Part shown: positions 6,482-7,169 of the stretch, piece after piece
Layout of the letters: each line of letters opens with the position of its first letter
How positions within the stretch are numbered: the first letter of the stretch is position 1
Source: JBOIBN01 sp050739575
GTDB taxonomy: Bacteria > Pseudomonadota > Gammaproteobacteria > JAKDMP01
Reading direction: 5' to 3'
NCBI GenBank assembly: GCA_050739575.1
Contig: JBOIBN010000101.1
Location: 1 to 7,169 of the forward strand
Length of the DNA: 7,169 bases
The notes under the pieces: model-generated
Database searches by the model: none
What the model saw: only the letters and a program-made list of their open reading frames with translations
Told to the model about the DNA's origin: nothing
Program-made: the position numbers and the translations under genes

Positions 6482-6832
6482 ATGGACAAACGATTTGTTA
6501 TCGGTATTTTTATCGCGCTACTCATCAGCGTTCCTGCATTCGCTGCCAAAATAACCTACACGCCTAGTCAACTCCGACACATGGTCGAGTCAGGCCACCC
6601 GCCAGCTCAGAAGAAACAACCCACGGTGGTATCGAAGCACATGTCATTCGCAGCTTGTGTCGCGACGGTTCGGGCTGCTATTGACGCAGTGCAGCCGGAA
6701 TATCCAACCGACGTAATTGTCAACACGAGCATGATGTTCATGGGCAAGATGTGGGCGAACGACGGCGTGGTACTCATGACCTGTAGCAAGCCCGACAGAA
6801 AACTTGTACTCTTGAGAGATGAATACCAATAG
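6482..6832 (+). CDS. Small exported cassette protein of unknown function (116 aa)
   Basis: ATG 6482 follows AGGGAG by six bases, 17 bases after the attC core. Residues 1-21 or 22 form a clear signal peptide: MDKR, a hydrophobic core, then VPAFAA with cleavage after Ala21 or Ala22. The mature part of about 95 residues has YTPSQLRHMVESG (26-38), AACVATVRAAIDAV (57-70) and VVLMTCSKPDRKLVL (96-110). Its two cysteines, Cys59 and Cys101, may form a disulfide in the periplasm. No lipobox or membrane anchor is seen. I recall similar YTPSQL-type hypothetical proteins in cassettes and proteobacterial genomes, but none with a known role. It is the only visible gene of cassette 3, and its stop is three bases from the interrupted GGCTA site. 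Confidence 0.87.
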   Translation: MDKRFVIGIFIALLISVPAFAAKITYTPSQLRHMVESGHPPAQKKQPTVVSKHMSFAACVATVRAAIDAVQPEYPTDVIVNTSMMFMGKMWANDGVVLMTCSKPDRKLVLLRDEYQ

Positions 6833-6847
6833 GTTGGCTAGAACCTA
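6830..6847. repeat. Short hairpin at the end of the 116-aa gene
   Basis: TAGGTT (6830-6835) and AACCTA (6842-6847) pair around GGCTAG. The stem includes the TAG stop codon. AT-rich sequence follows, but no clean T-run, so terminator function is doubtful. It spans the proposed IS junction and may be accidental. Confidence 0.35.
6836..6840 (+). other. Candidate interrupted R'' core ending cassette 3
   Basis: The core opening cassette 3 is GTTAGCC, so its R'' should be GGCTAAC. GGCTA occurs three bases after the stop of the 116-aa gene and is then replaced by GAACCTATCTC, the likely left end of the IS remnant. The TA at 6839-6840 fits a TA target site. A five-base match alone can be chance; its position makes it more credible. 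Confidence 0.4.
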
Positions 6848-6878
6848 TCTCAAAATTAAAAAAGTGCATTTGATCAAC

Positions 6879-6884
6879 TATAAT
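6879..6884 (+). promoter_or_regulatory. -10 element of the transposase remnant
   Basis: TATAAT is a perfect -10 match eight bases before the transposase ATG. The -35 region (TTAAAA at 6856-6861) is poor. No Shine-Dalgarno sequence precedes the ATG, so the transcript would be nearly leaderless, which fits weak transposase expression. Confidence 0.45.
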
Positions 6885-6891
6885 TACGTGC

Positions 6892-7023
6892 ATGCTGCGG
6901 TTAAGCGATGAGCAGTGGGAACGCATCCGGAATCACTTTCCGGAGGAGAGCATTGCCGCCGGTCGCGCCGGTCGCAAACCGATTCCCACGCGCACGGTGC
7001 TGGAAGCCGTGCTGTGGATTCTC
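6892..7023 (+). pseudogene. IS5-family transposase, truncated after 44 codons
   Basis: The 44 residues begin MLRLSDEQWERIRNHFPEE and include GRKPIPTRTVLEAVLWIL, the N-terminal helix-turn-helix-like domain of IS5-type DDE transposases. In intact relatives this is followed by a stretch like NTGAQWHMLP and then by the catalytic DDE core. Here the frame passes into unrelated sequence (VDKKGRYLS) and stops at 7104, so all catalytic residues are absent and the product cannot transpose DNA. The break is abrupt, which suggests deletion or a later insertion, not gradual decay. Confidence 0.85.
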
Positions 7024-7069
7024 GTGGATAAAAAGGGACGCTACCTGAGCTATCCCCACGAAATAGTTT

Positions 7070-7097
7070 TTGAATTCAGCGTACTAAGGGGTATACT
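7070..7097 (+). promoter_or_regulatory. Sigma70-like promoter reading out of the window
   Basis: TTGAAT (7070-7075) and TATACT (7092-7097) are separated by 16 bases, each close to consensus. Transcription would start near 7104 and run into the large hairpin at 7113. The gene it drives lies beyond the window. Confidence 0.55.
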
Positions 7098-7112
7098 CGC
7101 GTAAAAACAGCG

Positions 7113-7169
7113 TGTGCATGGGTTTTTTCTCTGCCGAGGACACCACATCTTCGGAGAGACCCATGCACA
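7113..7169. repeat. 57-base imperfect inverted repeat or leader hairpin at window end
   Basis: TGTGCATGGGT (7113-7123) is the exact reverse complement of ACCCATGCACA (7159-7169). Inside, after a five-T bulge on the left arm, CTCT pairs with AGAG, and after a single bulged G, CCGA pairs with TCGG, leaving a 13-base loop. As RNA it would be a strong 5' leader structure just after the promoter. As DNA it could be the palindromic end of another mobile element. It matches no riboswitch class I recognise, and the edge hides what follows. Confidence 0.65.

Larger units (their letters stand above)
5551..6840 (+). mobile_element. Integron-type gene cassette array (CALIN-like), no integrase in window
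   Basis: Three short genes run in the same direction (5694, 5932 and 6482), each with its own ribosome binding site and each preceded by a GTTA-type core site (5597-5603, 5908-5914, 6458-6464). If crossover falls after the G of each core, cassette 1 is 5598-5908 (311 bp), cassette 2 is 5909-6458 (550 bp) and cassette 3 runs from 6459 to where the IS remnant starts. Cassette 2 meets the key test, its end sites being perfect reverse complements. The base composition is more AT-rich than mfd, as is common for cassettes. No tyrosine recombinase (IntI) is seen on either strand. It could be the distal part of a chromosomal integron or an orphan cluster. The boundaries on both sides are inferred. 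Confidence 0.7.
6841..7023 (+). mobile_element. Remnant of an IS5-family insertion sequence, left end
   Basis: The transposase N-terminus at 6892 marks the element. The left end is placed at 6841 because GAACCTATCTCAAAA looks like a terminal repeat, directly preceded by TA, and the short leader (51 bases) suits this IS type. The right part is missing: similarity to the transposase stops at 7023 and no right terminal repeat is seen. The left boundary is inferred; the loss of the remainder is well supported. Confidence 0.6.

Overview
The window looks like chromosome from a GC-rich proteobacterium, most likely a gammaproteobacterium. The main evidence is a complete, gammaproteobacterial-style mfd gene with strong GC bias at third codon positions. 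No rRNA or tRNA gene or other taxonomic marker is present, so the genus stays open.

Layout from left to right. (1) Positions 1-1205, minus strand: a long reading frame, open at the window edge, for a secreted protein with a signal peptide; it runs away from mfd. (2) 1206-1898: about 690 bases without a convincing gene, holding the divergent 5' regions of the secreted-protein gene and of mfd. (3) 1899-5339, plus strand: a full-length Mfd transcription-repair coupling factor, 1146 aa, with all helicase and RNA-polymerase-contact motifs. (4) 5349-5446: a palindromic intergenic repeat that can fold into three hairpins inside an outer stem. (5) 5536-6840: less GC-rich DNA with the hallmarks of integron gene cassettes. 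It has short single-gene units, all in the same direction, each with its own ribosome binding site and separated by attC-like recombination sites. No integrase gene is visible, so this is either the far part of a chromosomal integron or an integrase-less attC cluster (CALIN). (6) 6841-7023: the left end and first 44 codons of an IS5-type transposase, cut off abruptly. (7) 7024-7169: a good sigma70-like promoter followed by a 57-base imperfect hairpin that ends exactly at the window edge.

The cassette reading rests mainly on one observation. The core site at the start of cassette 2 (GTTATGC, 5908-5914) is the exact reverse complement of the R''-type site at its end (GCATAAC, 6396-6402), as expected if the cassette once closed into a circle at those bases. 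Cassette 1 encodes an undescribed basic 58-aa protein behind a perfect 14-bp hairpin. Cassette 2 encodes a 166-aa protein with a conserved-looking DLANGSKH motif. Cassette 3 encodes a 116-aa exported protein with two cysteines. The IS remnant appears to begin inside the R'' site that should end cassette 3. An extended -10 promoter just upstream of the first core site could transcribe the array. The array genes have no visible functional link to mfd or to the secreted-protein gene.
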